A stretch of 64,000 nucleotides of DNA from Sulfitobacter sp. CW3 (GTDB taxonomy: Bacteria; Pseudomonadota; Alphaproteobacteria; Rhodobacterales; Rhodobacteraceae). Shown here one piece after another: positions 16,978 to 26,167 of this stretch. The number at the start of each line of letters is the position of its first letter. Within the stretch, counting starts at the first letter, position 1. A program made the position numbers and the translations under genes. The stretch is taken from assembly GCF_019392245.1 (NCBI RefSeq), contig NZ_JAHXRL010000002.1, positions 558,001 to 622,000 on the forward strand. Reading direction: 5' to 3'. The notes beneath the pieces were generated by a model. That model was not told the origin of the DNA. It saw nothing but the letters and a program-made list of their open reading frames with translations, and did no database searches.

Positions 16978-18990
16978 TTAGGTACGGCGGATCAGGGCAT
17001 CGACAGCAATGGCGCTATCAGTGCCGCAGATCAACGGGTTAACCTCAACCTCGCTGATCGCACCTTGATGCGCAATCACATAGGCCTGAACCGACATGAT
17101 CGCTTTGGTAATCGCGCCCAGATCAGCCCCAGGCTTGCCCCGATACCCGTTCAGCAAAGGCGCAATGCGCAGATTTTGCAGCGCGTCTTGTATCTGCGCA
17201 GGCTCCACTGGCAACAGCATCGAAACGGTATCTTGCCAAAGCTCGGTCAACACACCGCCTGCGCCTATGGTCAATAAGAACCCATGGGCAGGGTCACGCG
17301 TCACACCGATCAGCAGCTCTGCGACCGGGCTTCCCACCATCTCTTCCACCAGAAAACTGTCGGTGGGCATCTCATTGGCCCGGGCTTCAACTGCGTCGGG
17401 GGAAAGCCCCACAACCACGGCACCGGCCTCGGACTTATGTGCCAACCCTTGCCCCTTCAGCACGACCAAGCCGCCAATTTTCTCGGCGATAATACCAGCT
17501 TCAGCAGCCGAGTTTGCGGCGTATCCCTTTGGCACCCTAAGGCCGAATTCCCCAAGCATTTCTTTTGCTACAGATTCGGATATCAACTGCGCGGCGCGGT
17601 CGGCACCGGGTTGTAAGGGCGGCACGGGATCCGGCGACACATTGAACGCCGCCGCTTCTGCCGCCGCGATTGCTTCGCTCAGACCGCAGATCGGGGTGAC
17701 ACCCCCGGCGATCAGCCGCTCCATGACATCATGAGGCATCAACTCTGGCAACGTCGCCACGACAGCAACGGGCCGCCCCGACTGCGCTTGAAGGTTCAGC
17801 GCCGCCTGCGTCGCACATTCCCAATCCTCCGCATCCGTATGAGGATAATCAACGATCACCAATGTCAGACCGATATGTTCCGCAGCCATAGGCAGCCACG
17901 CCGCTGTCATTTTCTCAACATCGCGCCAGACATAGGTGTTGTAGTCCAACGGGTTGGACAGCGCGACCATGGGGCCAAGCGCATAGCGCAACGCGCGCTT
18001 TTGGCCCTCGTTCAAGGCTGGAAATGACACCGCACGGCCATGCGCGGTATCAGCAGCCAAACTCGCCTCTCCTCCGGAACAACTGATCGACGATAGCAAA
18101 GACACGTCCAGCCGCCCGTTGACATGAAGAACTTTCAGCGCCTCAAGAAAACTTGGCAAATCACGCAGCCTGGCAATTCCCAACCGACGCAACAAGGCCG
18201 CGGCCCCCGCATCCCCCCCAGCAAGGGAGGCCGTATGCGACACGGTTGCACGTTGGGCCTGATCCGATACGCCCACCTTAAGCGCCACCAACGGGATGCC
18301 CTTTTCTGCCGCCGCAATGGCGAGCCTGTTCCACGCATGCGTGTCCGAAAACCCCTCGATGTGCAGGCCAATGGCCGTGACACGGGGATCATCCAGCAAA
18401 GCCAAAGCAATCTCAGCCTGCTTGGTCTGGGCCATGTTTCCACAGGTCACCATATAAGCAATCGGCAACCCGCGCTGCTGCATCGTTAGATTGATCGCGA
18501 TGTTGGAAGATTGGGTTAGAATCGCGACGCCGCTGTCCACAGGCGCGCAACCGTGCTGATCCGGCCACAAAAGCGCGCCATCCAAGGCATTGATAAAACC
18601 ATAACAATTGGGCCCCAAAATCGGCATACCCCCGGCCGCTGCTACCAACTGTGCCTGCAGCGCAGTGGCGGTATCATCCTCGGCTTCCGCTTCCGAGAAC
18701 CCCGATGCAAAACACACGGCACCACCCGCCCCCATGGCCGATAACTCGGCGACCACGTCCACCGTGGCACGCCTGTTCACACCGATGAAAGCAGCGTCTG
18801 GGACCTCAGGCAATTCAGCCAACGAACGAAAGGCCTGGATACCCTCTATGCGCACCCCTTTTGGATGCACAATATACAGCGCGCCCTGAAATCCCATTCG
18901 TTGCGATTGCCGGATAACCTGCGCGCCCCACGCGCCACCACCGATCAAAACAATCGATTTTGGCCGCAACAATCTATCAAGGTTGCGCAT
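16978..18990 (-). CDS. Acetate--CoA ligase family protein (NDP-forming acyl-CoA synthetase)
   Basis: The 670-residue protein has a CoA-binding Rossmann domain (about 5-130, KSIVLIGGGAWGAQVIRQS), then two succinyl-CoA-ligase-like domains. The second contains VSHTASLAGGDAGAAALLRRLG, holding the histidine that is phosphorylated in this family. A C-terminal ATP-grasp domain (about 460-665) includes GGLVVLKGQGLAHKSEAGAVVVGL and LVEEMVGSPVAELLIGVTRDPAHG. The reaction is acid + CoA + ATP to acyl-CoA + ADP + Pi. ATG 18990 is used; a GTG lies one codon upstream. It is followed by the CaiD-like gene, so it probably activates the acid consumed by this module. Confidence 0.88.
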   Translation of the reverse strand: MRNLDRLLRPKSIVLIGGGAWGAQVIRQSQRMGFQGALYIVHPKGVRIEGIQAFRSLAELPEVPDAAFIGVNRRATVDVVAELSAMGAGGAVCFASGFSEAEAEDDTATALQAQLVAAAGGMPILGPNCYGFINALDGALLWPDQHGCAPVDSGVAILTQSSNIAINLTMQQRGLPIAYMVTCGNMAQTKQAEIALALLDDPRVTAIGLHIEGFSDTHAWNRLAIAAAEKGIPLVALKVGVSDQAQRATVSHTASLAGGDAGAAALLRRLGIARLRDLPSFLEALKVLHVNGRLDVSLLSSISCSGGEASLAADTAHGRAVSFPALNEGQKRALRYALGPMVALSNPLDYNTYVWRDVEKMTAAWLPMAAEHIGLTLVIVDYPHTDAEDWECATQAALNLQAQSGRPVAVVATLPELMPHDVMERLIAGGVTPICGLSEAIAAAEAAAFNVSPDPVPPLQPGADRAAQLISESVAKEMLGEFGLRVPKGYAANSAAEAGIIAEKIGGLVVLKGQGLAHKSEAGAVVVGLSPDAVEARANEMPTDSFLVEEMVGSPVAELLIGVTRDPAHGFLLTIGAGGVLTELWQDTVSMLLPVEPAQIQDALQNLRIAPLLNGYRGKPGADLGAITKAIMSVQAYVIAHQGAISEVEVNPLICGTDSAIAVDALIRRT

Positions 18991-19030
18991 CACATGCCGC
19001 CCCGCATCAAAAGAGTTTTTATGCCTTCGG

Positions 19031-19055
19031 CGAGGATATTTAAAAGCCAGAGAAT
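19031..19055 (+). repeat. Inverted partial copy of the intergenic repeat
   Basis: CGAGGATATTTAAAAGCCAG and AGAATA read on the + strand match the GGATATTTTT-AAGCCAGAGAAT part of the full copy at 19191-19250, which reads on the other strand. The two face each other about 135 bases apart. No hairpin of G/C blocks is seen with this partial copy. Confidence 0.6.
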
Positions 19056-19190
19056 ACGGGTCCGCCCCCCATCCGTTATCGCAGATAGGGGGCTTCTCCG
19101 GCTACGGCCATCGGCGTCCCCGCCTGTACCGCCCAGAAAAACTATCCCCCTTATGCTGAACAAAGGCTTAAACGCCGCAGCCACTTCCGC

Positions 19191-19250
19191 ATTCTCTGGC
19201 TTAAAAATATCCCAGGGGGATGGGCGCAAGCCCAGGGGGGCTGGCCCCCC
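19191..19250 (-). repeat. Intergenic hairpin/GGATATTTTT/CCAGAGAA repeat, copy B (likely terminator)
   Basis: On the complement, GGGGGGCCAGCCCCCC is a perfect hairpin, then CATCCCCCTGGGATATTTTT and AAGCCAGAGAAT follow. It lies 32 bases beyond the stop of the acyl-CoA dehydrogenase gene and ahead of the ligase gene. The 288-base gap 18991-19281 holds this copy, the inverted partial copy, and nothing else I can assign. Confidence 0.75.
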
Positions 19251-19281
19251 TTCCCGACCGATGCCGAAAGGCAGCGGAACG

Positions 19282-20442
19282 TTAGGCTCCCAGCGCACGC
19301 AACATCTCGCGACTAATAATGTGGCGCTGGATTTCGCTGGTACCGTCCCAAATCCGTTCTACTCTTGCATCACGCCAGAAGCGTTCAATCGGGTAATCGT
19401 CCATCAACCCCATACCGCCGTGCAATTGCAGCGTTGCGTCCGTCACACGGGCCAGCATCTCCGACGCATAAAGCTTGGCGCTTGCGATCTCACGGTTTGC
19501 AGGCAGACCTTTGTCCAAGCGGTCCGCAGCGGCAAGCGTCAGCAGATCAGCCGCGTCAATTTCGGTAATCATATCGGCCAGCTGGAAACTCACCCCTTGG
19601 AACTTGCCGATCTTCTGGCCGAACTGTTCGCGTGTCGCTGCATAATCCATTGCATAGTCGAACACCCTGCGTGCCCGCCCCACCGACATTGTCGCAACCG
19701 TGATGCGGGTGGCATAAAGCCACGTGTTCATCACGTCGAACCCGCTATCGACTTCGCCCAACACCTGCGCATCCGGCAGGCGGCAATCGTCGAATTCCAG
19801 AATCATGTTCTTGTAGCCACGGTGGCTGACCGACTTGTACCCGTCGCGGATCGTAAAGCCCGGCGTGCCGCGGTCCACCAGAAAGGCGGTGATCCGTTTT
19901 TTCGGACCTTTGGGGGTCATATCTTCGCCTGTCGCGATGAAGACGATGATGAAATCGGCATGGTCCGCGCCCGAGATAAAATGCTTGGTCCCGTTCACCA
20001 CCCAATCGCCACCATCACGCCGTGCTACGCATTTCATACCGCGCACATCCGATCCGGCACCCGGTTCGGTCATCGCGAGCGCATCCATGCGTTCGCCGCG
20101 CACGGCAGGCATCAGATAGCGGTCGATCTGTTCGCCCTCGCAGGCCATCAGGATGTTCTGCGGCCGTCCGAAAAAGTGGTTCAGCGCCATGGAACCCCGC
20201 CCCAACTCGCGCTCGACCAATGCGAACTCAAGATGGTTCAGCCCAGCGCAACCGACGCTTTCGGGAAAGTTGCAGGCATAAAACCCCAGCTCGATCGTCT
20301 TGCGCTTGATCTCATCTGCGATTTCCTGGGGAACTTCACCGGTTTGTTCGACCAGTGTCTCGTGGGGGTAAATCTCTTTTTCAACAAAGCTGCGCACGGT
20401 GTCGGCTATCATCAGGTTTTCTTCGGACAGACCGTAATTCAT
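19282..20442 (-). CDS. Acyl-CoA dehydrogenase, CaiA-like
   Basis: The 386-residue flavoprotein has the usual three-domain ACAD layout: an N-terminal helical domain, a beta domain with ALAMTEPGAGSDVRGM and GTKHFISGADHADF (FAD binding), and a C-terminal domain with QLHGGMGLMDDYPIERFWRDARVERIWDGTSEIQRHII. WDGTSEIQ is found in short-chain and CaiA-like dehydrogenases, where Glu two positions before IQ belongs to the FAD/tetramer contact. It should pass electrons to ETF. It heads, or lies near the head of, the ligase/hydratase group, and follows the class II aldolase-like gene by 24 bases. Confidence 0.9.
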   Translation of the reverse strand: MNYGLSEENLMIADTVRSFVEKEIYPHETLVEQTGEVPQEIADEIKRKTIELGFYACNFPESVGCAGLNHLEFALVERELGRGSMALNHFFGRPQNILMACEGEQIDRYLMPAVRGERMDALAMTEPGAGSDVRGMKCVARRDGGDWVVNGTKHFISGADHADFIIVFIATGEDMTPKGPKKRITAFLVDRGTPGFTIRDGYKSVSHRGYKNMILEFDDCRLPDAQVLGEVDSGFDVMNTWLYATRITVATMSVGRARRVFDYAMDYAATREQFGQKIGKFQGVSFQLADMITEIDAADLLTLAAADRLDKGLPANREIASAKLYASEMLARVTDATLQLHGGMGLMDDYPIERFWRDARVERIWDGTSEIQRHIISREMLRALGA

Positions 20443-20466
20443 TGCTGGTCTCCCGAGATACCACAG

Positions 20467-21222
20467 TTAATGCGCATAGTTTGATCCTTCTTCGTTCAAA
20501 ATTGCCTTGAGCTCTGCCAGATGGCGGGCGTCTTGTTCGGGGTAGTTTTCCAGCTCTTGCGCGGTTTTTTCTGCGATATCGTCAGGGATGCGCCGCAAGG
20601 GCATGCCGGTTTGCAGGGCCCGAATATATGTCTCGGCGGCGCGTTCAAAATAGAACAGCCGGTTGAAAGTATCAGCCACGGTATCGCCGATCACCAGCAC
20701 CCCGTGACTGCCCATGACCATCACTTTTTGCTTGGGATCGGTCAGCAATGCGGCACAGCGCGCGCCTTCATCCTCAAACGCCAATCCGCCGTAATCTTCG
20801 TCAATCACGACGCGGTTGAAAAACGTGCAGCAGTTTTGATCGATCGGCGGTAGGCGGCTGTCTTGCAAGCTGGCCAGCACCGTCGCGTGGATCGAATGCA
20901 CATGCATTACGCATCGTGCGTGGGCACAGGCGCGATGCACACCACCGTGCAAGCCCCACGCGGTGGGATCGGGCGCATCGGGGCCATTCAATGTGTCGGG
21001 GTTGTTGGCATCCACCTCGATCAGATCGCTGGCTTTGACCCTGCTAAAATGCACCTGGTTCGGGTTCATCAGAAACTTGGTGCCATCGTCATTCACTGCA
21101 AGACTAAAGTGGTTCGCGACCCCTTCGTGCATGTTCAAGCGCGCTGTCCAGCGAAACGCTGCGGCCATGTCCACGCGTTCTTGCCAGTGGTCCATATTCT
21201 GACGGATTTGCGTCACGGTCAT
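20467..21222 (-). CDS. Class II aldolase/adducin family protein
   Basis: The 251-residue protein has the zinc-site pattern of L-fuculose-phosphate aldolase relatives: NHFSLAVND near 40, CVMHVHSIHATVLASL near 105 (His-x-His), and MVMGSHGVLVIGDTVADTF near 185 with the third His. Members include aldolases, decarboxylases and proteins of unknown activity. ATG 21222 is preceded by GGGAG; an upstream in-frame ATG at 21273 lacks a site. It is the first gene of the run leading into the acyl-CoA dehydrogenase and is divergent from adenine deaminase with 87 bases between starts. Confidence 0.85.
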   Translation of the reverse strand: MTVTQIRQNMDHWQERVDMAAAFRWTARLNMHEGVANHFSLAVNDDGTKFLMNPNQVHFSRVKASDLIEVDANNPDTLNGPDAPDPTAWGLHGGVHRACAHARCVMHVHSIHATVLASLQDSRLPPIDQNCCTFFNRVVIDEDYGGLAFEDEGARCAALLTDPKQKVMVMGSHGVLVIGDTVADTFNRLFYFERAAETYIRALQTGMPLRRIPDDIAEKTAQELENYPEQDARHLAELKAILNEEGSNYAH

Positions 21223-21309
21223 CTGTGTCTCCCTGTTTTGCCCGAGCGATCGGTGTTCCTTGCGTCGCATCACCTTGAACCTCGTGCAATCTTCGTGTCA
21301 ACGTCAGGC

Positions 21310-23112
21310 ATGACACATTTTCCCTTCCCCTCGTGGCCCGATGTGGCGGCTCAATTGGTATCCGTCGCTGCGGGGCGCGCGTCGGCGGATATGATTATCA
21401 GCGGCGGGGTTTGGGTCAATGTCCACACCCGCGAGGTTCTGCCCGATCATGACATTGCCATCGCGGCGGGACGCATTGCATTTGTTGGCCCCGATGCCAG
21501 CCATTGCAAAGGCGAGGATACGCAGATCATCGACGCCAAGGGGCGCTATATGATCCCGGGTCTGTGTGACGGGCACATGCACATTGAAAGCGGCATGTTG
21601 ACGCCGGCGGAATTCGCCCGCGCTGTGATCCCGCATGGCACCACGTCAATGTTCACCGACCCGCATGAGATCGCCAATGTTTTGGGCCTTGAAGGTGTGC
21701 GAATGATGCATGACGAGGCGCTTTTACAACCGATCAACATATTCACCCAGATGCCATCTTGTGCGCCTTCCGCGCCGGGGATGGAAACAACAGGGTTCGA
21801 GATCACCGCCGAAGACGTCGCCGAGGCGATGGAATGGCCCGGTATCATTGGTCTGGGCGAGATGATGAATTTCCCCGGCGTGACCAATGGCGACCCCAAG
21901 ATGCTGGCCGAGATCGCCGCGACACAGCGGGCGGGCAAAACGGTCGGCGGACATTATGCATCGCCCGATCTGGGGCCAGCCTTTGCCGCCTATGTGGCCG
22001 GCGGGCCAGCGGATGATCACGAGGGCACCTGCGAGGCCGACGCAATTGCGCGGATGCGTCAGGGAATGCGGTCGATGATCCGGTTGGGATCGGCGTGGTA
22101 TGACGTTGAAACGCAAATCACCGCGATCACGGAAAAGGGGCTGGATTCGCGCAACATGATCCTGTGCACCGATGACTGCCATTCGGGCACCTTGGTCAAT
22201 GACGGGCATATGAACCGGGTCGTGCGCCACGCGATTGACTGCGGCTGTGATCCGCTGGTTGCTTTGCAAATGGCGACGATCAACACGGCCACCCATTTCG
22301 GGCTGGAACGCGAGATCGGGTCGCTGACGCCGGGACGGCGGGCGGACGTAATCCTGACTTCTGATCTGAAGACCTTGCCGATCGAGACCGTGATCGCGCG
22401 CGGGCAGATTGTGGCGCAAGCGGGCGAATGTGTGGTGGATTGCCCGCATTACGATTGGCCCACATCCGCGCGGAAAACCGTGCATATGGGCAAAACGCTT
22501 GATGCGTCCGACTTTGAGATTGCGGCCCCCAAGGGCGCAAATGCGGTCACCGCGAATGTGATCGGCGTGGTCGAAAATCAGGCCCCCACCCGCGCGCTGA
22601 AGTTCGAACTGCCGGTGACCGACGGGCGTGTGCAAGCCACCGGCGAGGTTTGCCAGATTGCGCTGGTTGAACGGCACCGTGCAACGGGGACTGTTGTAAA
22701 TGCCTTTGTCTCGGGGTTCGGATATGAGGGGCCGATGGCGATGGCATCGACCGTGGCCCATGACAGCCACCACATGATTGTCGTTGGCACCGATGCCGAT
22801 CACATGGCGATGGCCGCCAACCGGCTGGGCGAGGTCGGCGGCGGCATCACAATCTTTAAAGACGGCAAAGAACTGGCATTGGTCGAACTGCCCATTGCAG
22901 GCCTGATGTCCGACAGCCCGGCATCCGAGGTCGCGCAAAAGACCGAAGCCATGATGCAAGCCATGCGCGACTGCGGCTGCACCCTGAACAACGCCTATAT
23001 GCAGCATTCCCTGCTTGCCCTTGTTGTGATCCCAGAATTGCGCATCTCGGACCTTGGGCTTGTTGATGTCCGCAGCTTTGAATTTATCCCCTTGTTAGAG
23101 CCTCATTCATGA
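21310..23112 (+). CDS. ade: Adenine deaminase
   Basis: The 600-residue amidohydrolase converts adenine to hypoxanthine and ammonia. N-terminal sheet residues lead to the metal motif GLCDGHMHIESGMLTPAEFARAVIPHGTT. Further metal-site segments are GHYASPDLG and CTDDCHSGTLVNDGH, and the C-terminal adenine-deaminase domain includes AHDSHHMIVVGTDADHMAMA. ATG 21310 is chosen; an in-frame upstream extension to 20863 lies opposite the aldolase-like gene and has no homology. It ends in an ATGA overlap with amn. The pair makes a two-step route from AMP to hypoxanthine and ribose 5-phosphate. Confidence 0.95.
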   Translation: MTHFPFPSWPDVAAQLVSVAAGRASADMIISGGVWVNVHTREVLPDHDIAIAAGRIAFVGPDASHCKGEDTQIIDAKGRYMIPGLCDGHMHIESGMLTPAEFARAVIPHGTTSMFTDPHEIANVLGLEGVRMMHDEALLQPINIFTQMPSCAPSAPGMETTGFEITAEDVAEAMEWPGIIGLGEMMNFPGVTNGDPKMLAEIAATQRAGKTVGGHYASPDLGPAFAAYVAGGPADDHEGTCEADAIARMRQGMRSMIRLGSAWYDVETQITAITEKGLDSRNMILCTDDCHSGTLVNDGHMNRVVRHAIDCGCDPLVALQMATINTATHFGLEREIGSLTPGRRADVILTSDLKTLPIETVIARGQIVAQAGECVVDCPHYDWPTSARKTVHMGKTLDASDFEIAAPKGANAVTANVIGVVENQAPTRALKFELPVTDGRVQATGEVCQIALVERHRATGTVVNAFVSGFGYEGPMAMASTVAHDSHHMIVVGTDADHMAMAANRLGEVGGGITIFKDGKELALVELPIAGLMSDSPASEVAQKTEAMMQAMRDCGCTLNNAYMQHSLLALVVIPELRISDLGLVDVRSFEFIPLLEPHS

Positions 23113-24572
23113 CCCGTATCCTAAGCCCCGACAGCCCCCCAGCTGAGCAATTCACCGACGCGAAGAAAGCTGTCGAGCGGCTGATTTTGCTTTATCAGCA
23201 AGCGACGGGTTTTCTGACAGAACATTTTCAGAAAGCCATGGATGAGGCCGCAACGGATACCCGGATCAGGGCATTCTATCCCGAAATCCGCTTTACCACG
23301 TCAACCTATGCGCAGGTCGATTCGCGGCTTTCTTTTGGTCATGTGTCGAACCCCGGCACCTATGCTGCGACCATCACCCGCCCCGAACTGTTCAAATACT
23401 ACCTGACACAGCAAATCGGCCTACTGATTGAAAACCACGGGCAACCTGTCGTCATAGACGTGTCGGACACACCGATCCCGGTGCATTTTGCGGTTTCGGG
23501 CGATGCCGCGATTACGATCCCGCATGACGGGGCGGCAGAATTCACCCTGCGGGATGTGTTCGATGTGCCCGATTTAAGCACCACCAACGATGACATCGTA
23601 AACGGCACTTATACGCCCTCGAATGGTGTCGGCGCTTTGGCACCTTTCACGGCACAGCGTGTTGATTATTCGCTGGCGCGACTGGCCCATTACACGGCGA
23701 CCGATCCCGACCATTTCCAGTGCCACGTGCTGTTCACCAACTATCAGTTCTATGTGACCGAATTCGAAGAATATGCCCGCGCCATGCTGCGCGACCCCGA
23801 CAGCGGTTATACGTCTTTTGTCTCCACCGGGGATGTGGAAATCACAGACGGCGACGCGCCTTTGCCCGGGACCGGTAAAACACCGCAAATGCCGACCTAC
23901 CACCTGAAACGGGCAAACGGCTCTGGCATTACGCTGGTCAACATCGGTGTCGGCCCGTCGAACGCGAAAACGGCCACCGACCACATCGCCGTCTTGCGCC
24001 CGCATGCATGGCTGATGGTGGGCCACTGCGCCGGACTGCGCAACACGCAACAGCTTGGCGATTTTGTGCTGGCCCACGCCTATCTGCGCGAAGATCACGT
24101 GTTGGATGATGACCTGCCCGTCTGGGTACCGATCCCGGCGCTGGCCGAAATCCAGATCGCATTGGAAGATGCCGTCGAACAGGTGACCCAGCTTGAGGGG
24201 TACGAGCTGAAACGCATTATGCGCACAGGTACCGTGGCAACCATCGACAACCGCAATTGGGAATTGCGCGATCAATCTGGCCCCGTACAACGTTTGTCGC
24301 AATCGCGTGCCGTCGCGTTGGACATGGAAAGCGCCACAATCGCAGCAAACGGATACCGCTTTAGAGTGCCCTATGGCACGCTTCTATGTGTGTCAGACAA
24401 GCCCCTTCATGGTGAGCTAAAGCTGCCTGGTATGGCCTCAGGGTTCTACAAAACACAGGTCGCACGGCATCTGATGATCGGAATTCGCGCCATGGAACTG
24501 CTGCGTGATATGCCGCTGGAAAGGCTTCACAGCCGAAAACTGCGATCATTTGAAGAAACCGCCTTCCTTTAA
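23109..24572 (+). CDS. amn: AMP nucleosidase
   Basis: The 487-residue protein (484 in E. coli) splits AMP into adenine and ribose 5-phosphate. The N-terminal regulatory AMNp_N domain covers about 1-175 (FYPEIRFTTSTYAQVDSRLSFGHV) and the phosphorylase-like catalytic domain about 220-470. The latter has TLVNIGVGPSNAKTATDHIAVLRPHAWLMVGHCAGLR and the family motif AVALDMESATIAANGYRFRVPYGTLLCVSDKPLHGELKLPG. The start overlaps the ade stop (ATGA), so the two are coupled. The operon probably salvages or trims adenylate pools; its control is not visible. Confidence 0.96.
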   Translation: MTRILSPDSPPAEQFTDAKKAVERLILLYQQATGFLTEHFQKAMDEAATDTRIRAFYPEIRFTTSTYAQVDSRLSFGHVSNPGTYAATITRPELFKYYLTQQIGLLIENHGQPVVIDVSDTPIPVHFAVSGDAAITIPHDGAAEFTLRDVFDVPDLSTTNDDIVNGTYTPSNGVGALAPFTAQRVDYSLARLAHYTATDPDHFQCHVLFTNYQFYVTEFEEYARAMLRDPDSGYTSFVSTGDVEITDGDAPLPGTGKTPQMPTYHLKRANGSGITLVNIGVGPSNAKTATDHIAVLRPHAWLMVGHCAGLRNTQQLGDFVLAHAYLREDHVLDDDLPVWVPIPALAEIQIALEDAVEQVTQLEGYELKRIMRTGTVATIDNRNWELRDQSGPVQRLSQSRAVALDMESATIAANGYRFRVPYGTLLCVSDKPLHGELKLPGMASGFYKTQVARHLMIGIRAMELLRDMPLERLHSRKLRSFEETAFL

Positions 24573-24700
24573 ACGGGTAAAAATGCAGAAAAGCGCACGT
24601 TTTCGCTCATTTTCAGCACCTATTCGTTGTGTTCTCACACTACATACCGTTACATTCTGCCCGTGAGGCCCTAATTCGGGCGGACGAAGGAGAAAAAAAG

Positions 24701-24991
<291 letters not shown>

Positions 24992-25011
24992 ATCTGGCAA
25001 CAGGTTTATCC

Positions 25012-25041
25012 AAAAGGGTCGCCCTAGGGCGGCCCTTTTTT
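25012..25041 (+). terminator. Rho-independent terminator of the HU gene
   Basis: AAAAGGGTCGCCC pairs with GGGCGGCCCTTTT (one G-T pair), followed by a six-base T-run. Confidence 0.92.
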
Positions 25042-25123
25042 AATGCCATCAAGGCACCGGCTCTTGCGCATCAAACGCATCTAAGAAAAGGTCAGCCGAC
25101 CAAGGTTTCAGAAAGGCCCCCTC

Positions 25124-25993
25124 ATGGATATTCGCGCTATTCTCGCGGGGCTTGCCTTTGCTTTTATGTGGTCGTCGGCCTTTACCTCGGCCCGTATCAT
25201 CGTGGCTGACGCCTCCCCCCTGATGGCGCTTTCCGCGCGCTTTCTCATCTCGGGGCTGCTGGGGGTCGGCATTGCGCTGGCAATGGGCCAAACATGGCGG
25301 CTGACCAAGGCCCAATGGCGCGCAACGATCATCTTTGGCATCCTGCAAAACGCGGTGTATCTGGGCCTGAACTTTGTCGCGATGCAGACCGTGCAAGCAT
25401 CACTGGCCGCGATTATTGCGTCGACCATGCCGCTTTTGGCCGGGTTGGCAACATGGCTGTTCCTTGGCGAAAAACTGAAACCGCTCGGCATTGCGGGTCT
25501 GGTCGCGGGTGTTTTCGGGGTGTCGATCATCATGGGCGCGCGGATCAGCGGTGGTGTTGATATGATGGGCCTGATGTTGTGCGGGATTAGCGTGCTGGCC
25601 TTGACTGCGGCCACGTTGCTGGTGCGCGGGGCGACGTCCGGTGGTAACTTTATGATGGTTGTGGGCCTGCAAATGCTGGTGGGCTGTGTGACGCTCACGC
25701 TTGCTACGCTGTTGTTCGAGACCCCGCATATCACCCCAAGCTGGCCGCTTTTTGCGGCGTTCGCCTATACGTGTTTGGTACCGGGCCTTTTGGCAACTGT
25801 TGTCTGGTTCTGGCTGGTGAACCGTATTGGCGCAACGCGTGCCGCAACATTCCACTTCTTGAACCCGTTTTTCGGCGTGGCGATCGCAGGTATATTGCTC
25901 GGCGAACCTTTGGGTGGGCACGATATCCTAGGCGTCATCATCATCACCTTTGGCATTCTAGCCGTTCAAACTTCACGGCAACGCACCGTTTAA
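25124..25993 (+). CDS. DMT superfamily transporter (EamA)
   Basis: The 289-residue inner-membrane protein has ten predicted hydrophobic segments in two EamA repeats (about 5-130 and 148-285). Segments seen are AFAFMWSSAFTSARIIVADASPLMALSARFLISGLL and VYLGLNFVAMQTVQASLAAIIASTMPLLAGL. It resembles RhaT/YdcZ-type drug or metabolite exporters; the substrate is unknown. It is not closely alike in sequence to the DMT protein at 7799-8776. It ends before two palindromes, one a likely terminator. Confidence 0.87.
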   Translation: MDIRAILAGLAFAFMWSSAFTSARIIVADASPLMALSARFLISGLLGVGIALAMGQTWRLTKAQWRATIIFGILQNAVYLGLNFVAMQTVQASLAAIIASTMPLLAGLATWLFLGEKLKPLGIAGLVAGVFGVSIIMGARISGGVDMMGLMLCGISVLALTAATLLVRGATSGGNFMMVVGLQMLVGCVTLTLATLLFETPHITPSWPLFAAFAYTCLVPGLLATVVWFWLVNRIGATRAATFHFLNPFFGVAIAGILLGEPLGGHDILGVIIITFGILAVQTSRQRTV

Positions 25994-26001
25994 GGGATGT
26001 T

Positions 26002-26022
26002 CGTTTTCTTTCAAAGAAAACG
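26002..26022. terminator. Probable terminator after the second DMT gene
   Basis: CGTTTTCTTT and AAAGAAAACG pair perfectly around a single C. It lies nine bases after the stop and has T-rich arms on both strands. Confidence 0.6.
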
Positions 26023-26025
26023 GCC

Positions 26026-26045
26026 CGGAATTTTCGAAAATTCCG
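26026..26045. repeat. 20-bp perfect palindrome, copy 2
   Basis: CGGAATTTTCGAAAATTCCG is identical to the copy at 8831-8850. Here too it is paired in tandem with another palindrome and lies next to a DMT transporter gene. Confidence 0.85.
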
Positions 26046-26167
26046 CCACCGCCCAATTGCACTGGTGCGCGTAAACTGCCTCACGAAAAGGTGCGTTACT
26101 TCAACAAACCCTTTGAAAATTTCGCGCCAGCCCCATCTAGTATATCAAGACCGCAAAGGAGACATCC

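Noticed and set aside
16186..20442. DMSP demethylation (dmdBCD) genes
   Set aside because: The ligase is NDP-forming rather than AMP-forming, and the dehydrogenase is about 390 residues, not the roughly 590 of DmdC.
18865..20484. 539-codon open frame on the + strand
   Set aside because: It is opposite the acyl-CoA dehydrogenase gene and crosses repeat copies. No motif is seen, and the true gene is clear on the other strand.
20863..21309. Upstream extension of the adenine deaminase frame
   Set aside because: The extension is opposite the class II aldolase-like gene, and homology starts at MTHFPFPSWPDV (21310).
21724..23007. 427-codon open frame on the complement
   Set aside because: It is the shadow of adenine deaminase.
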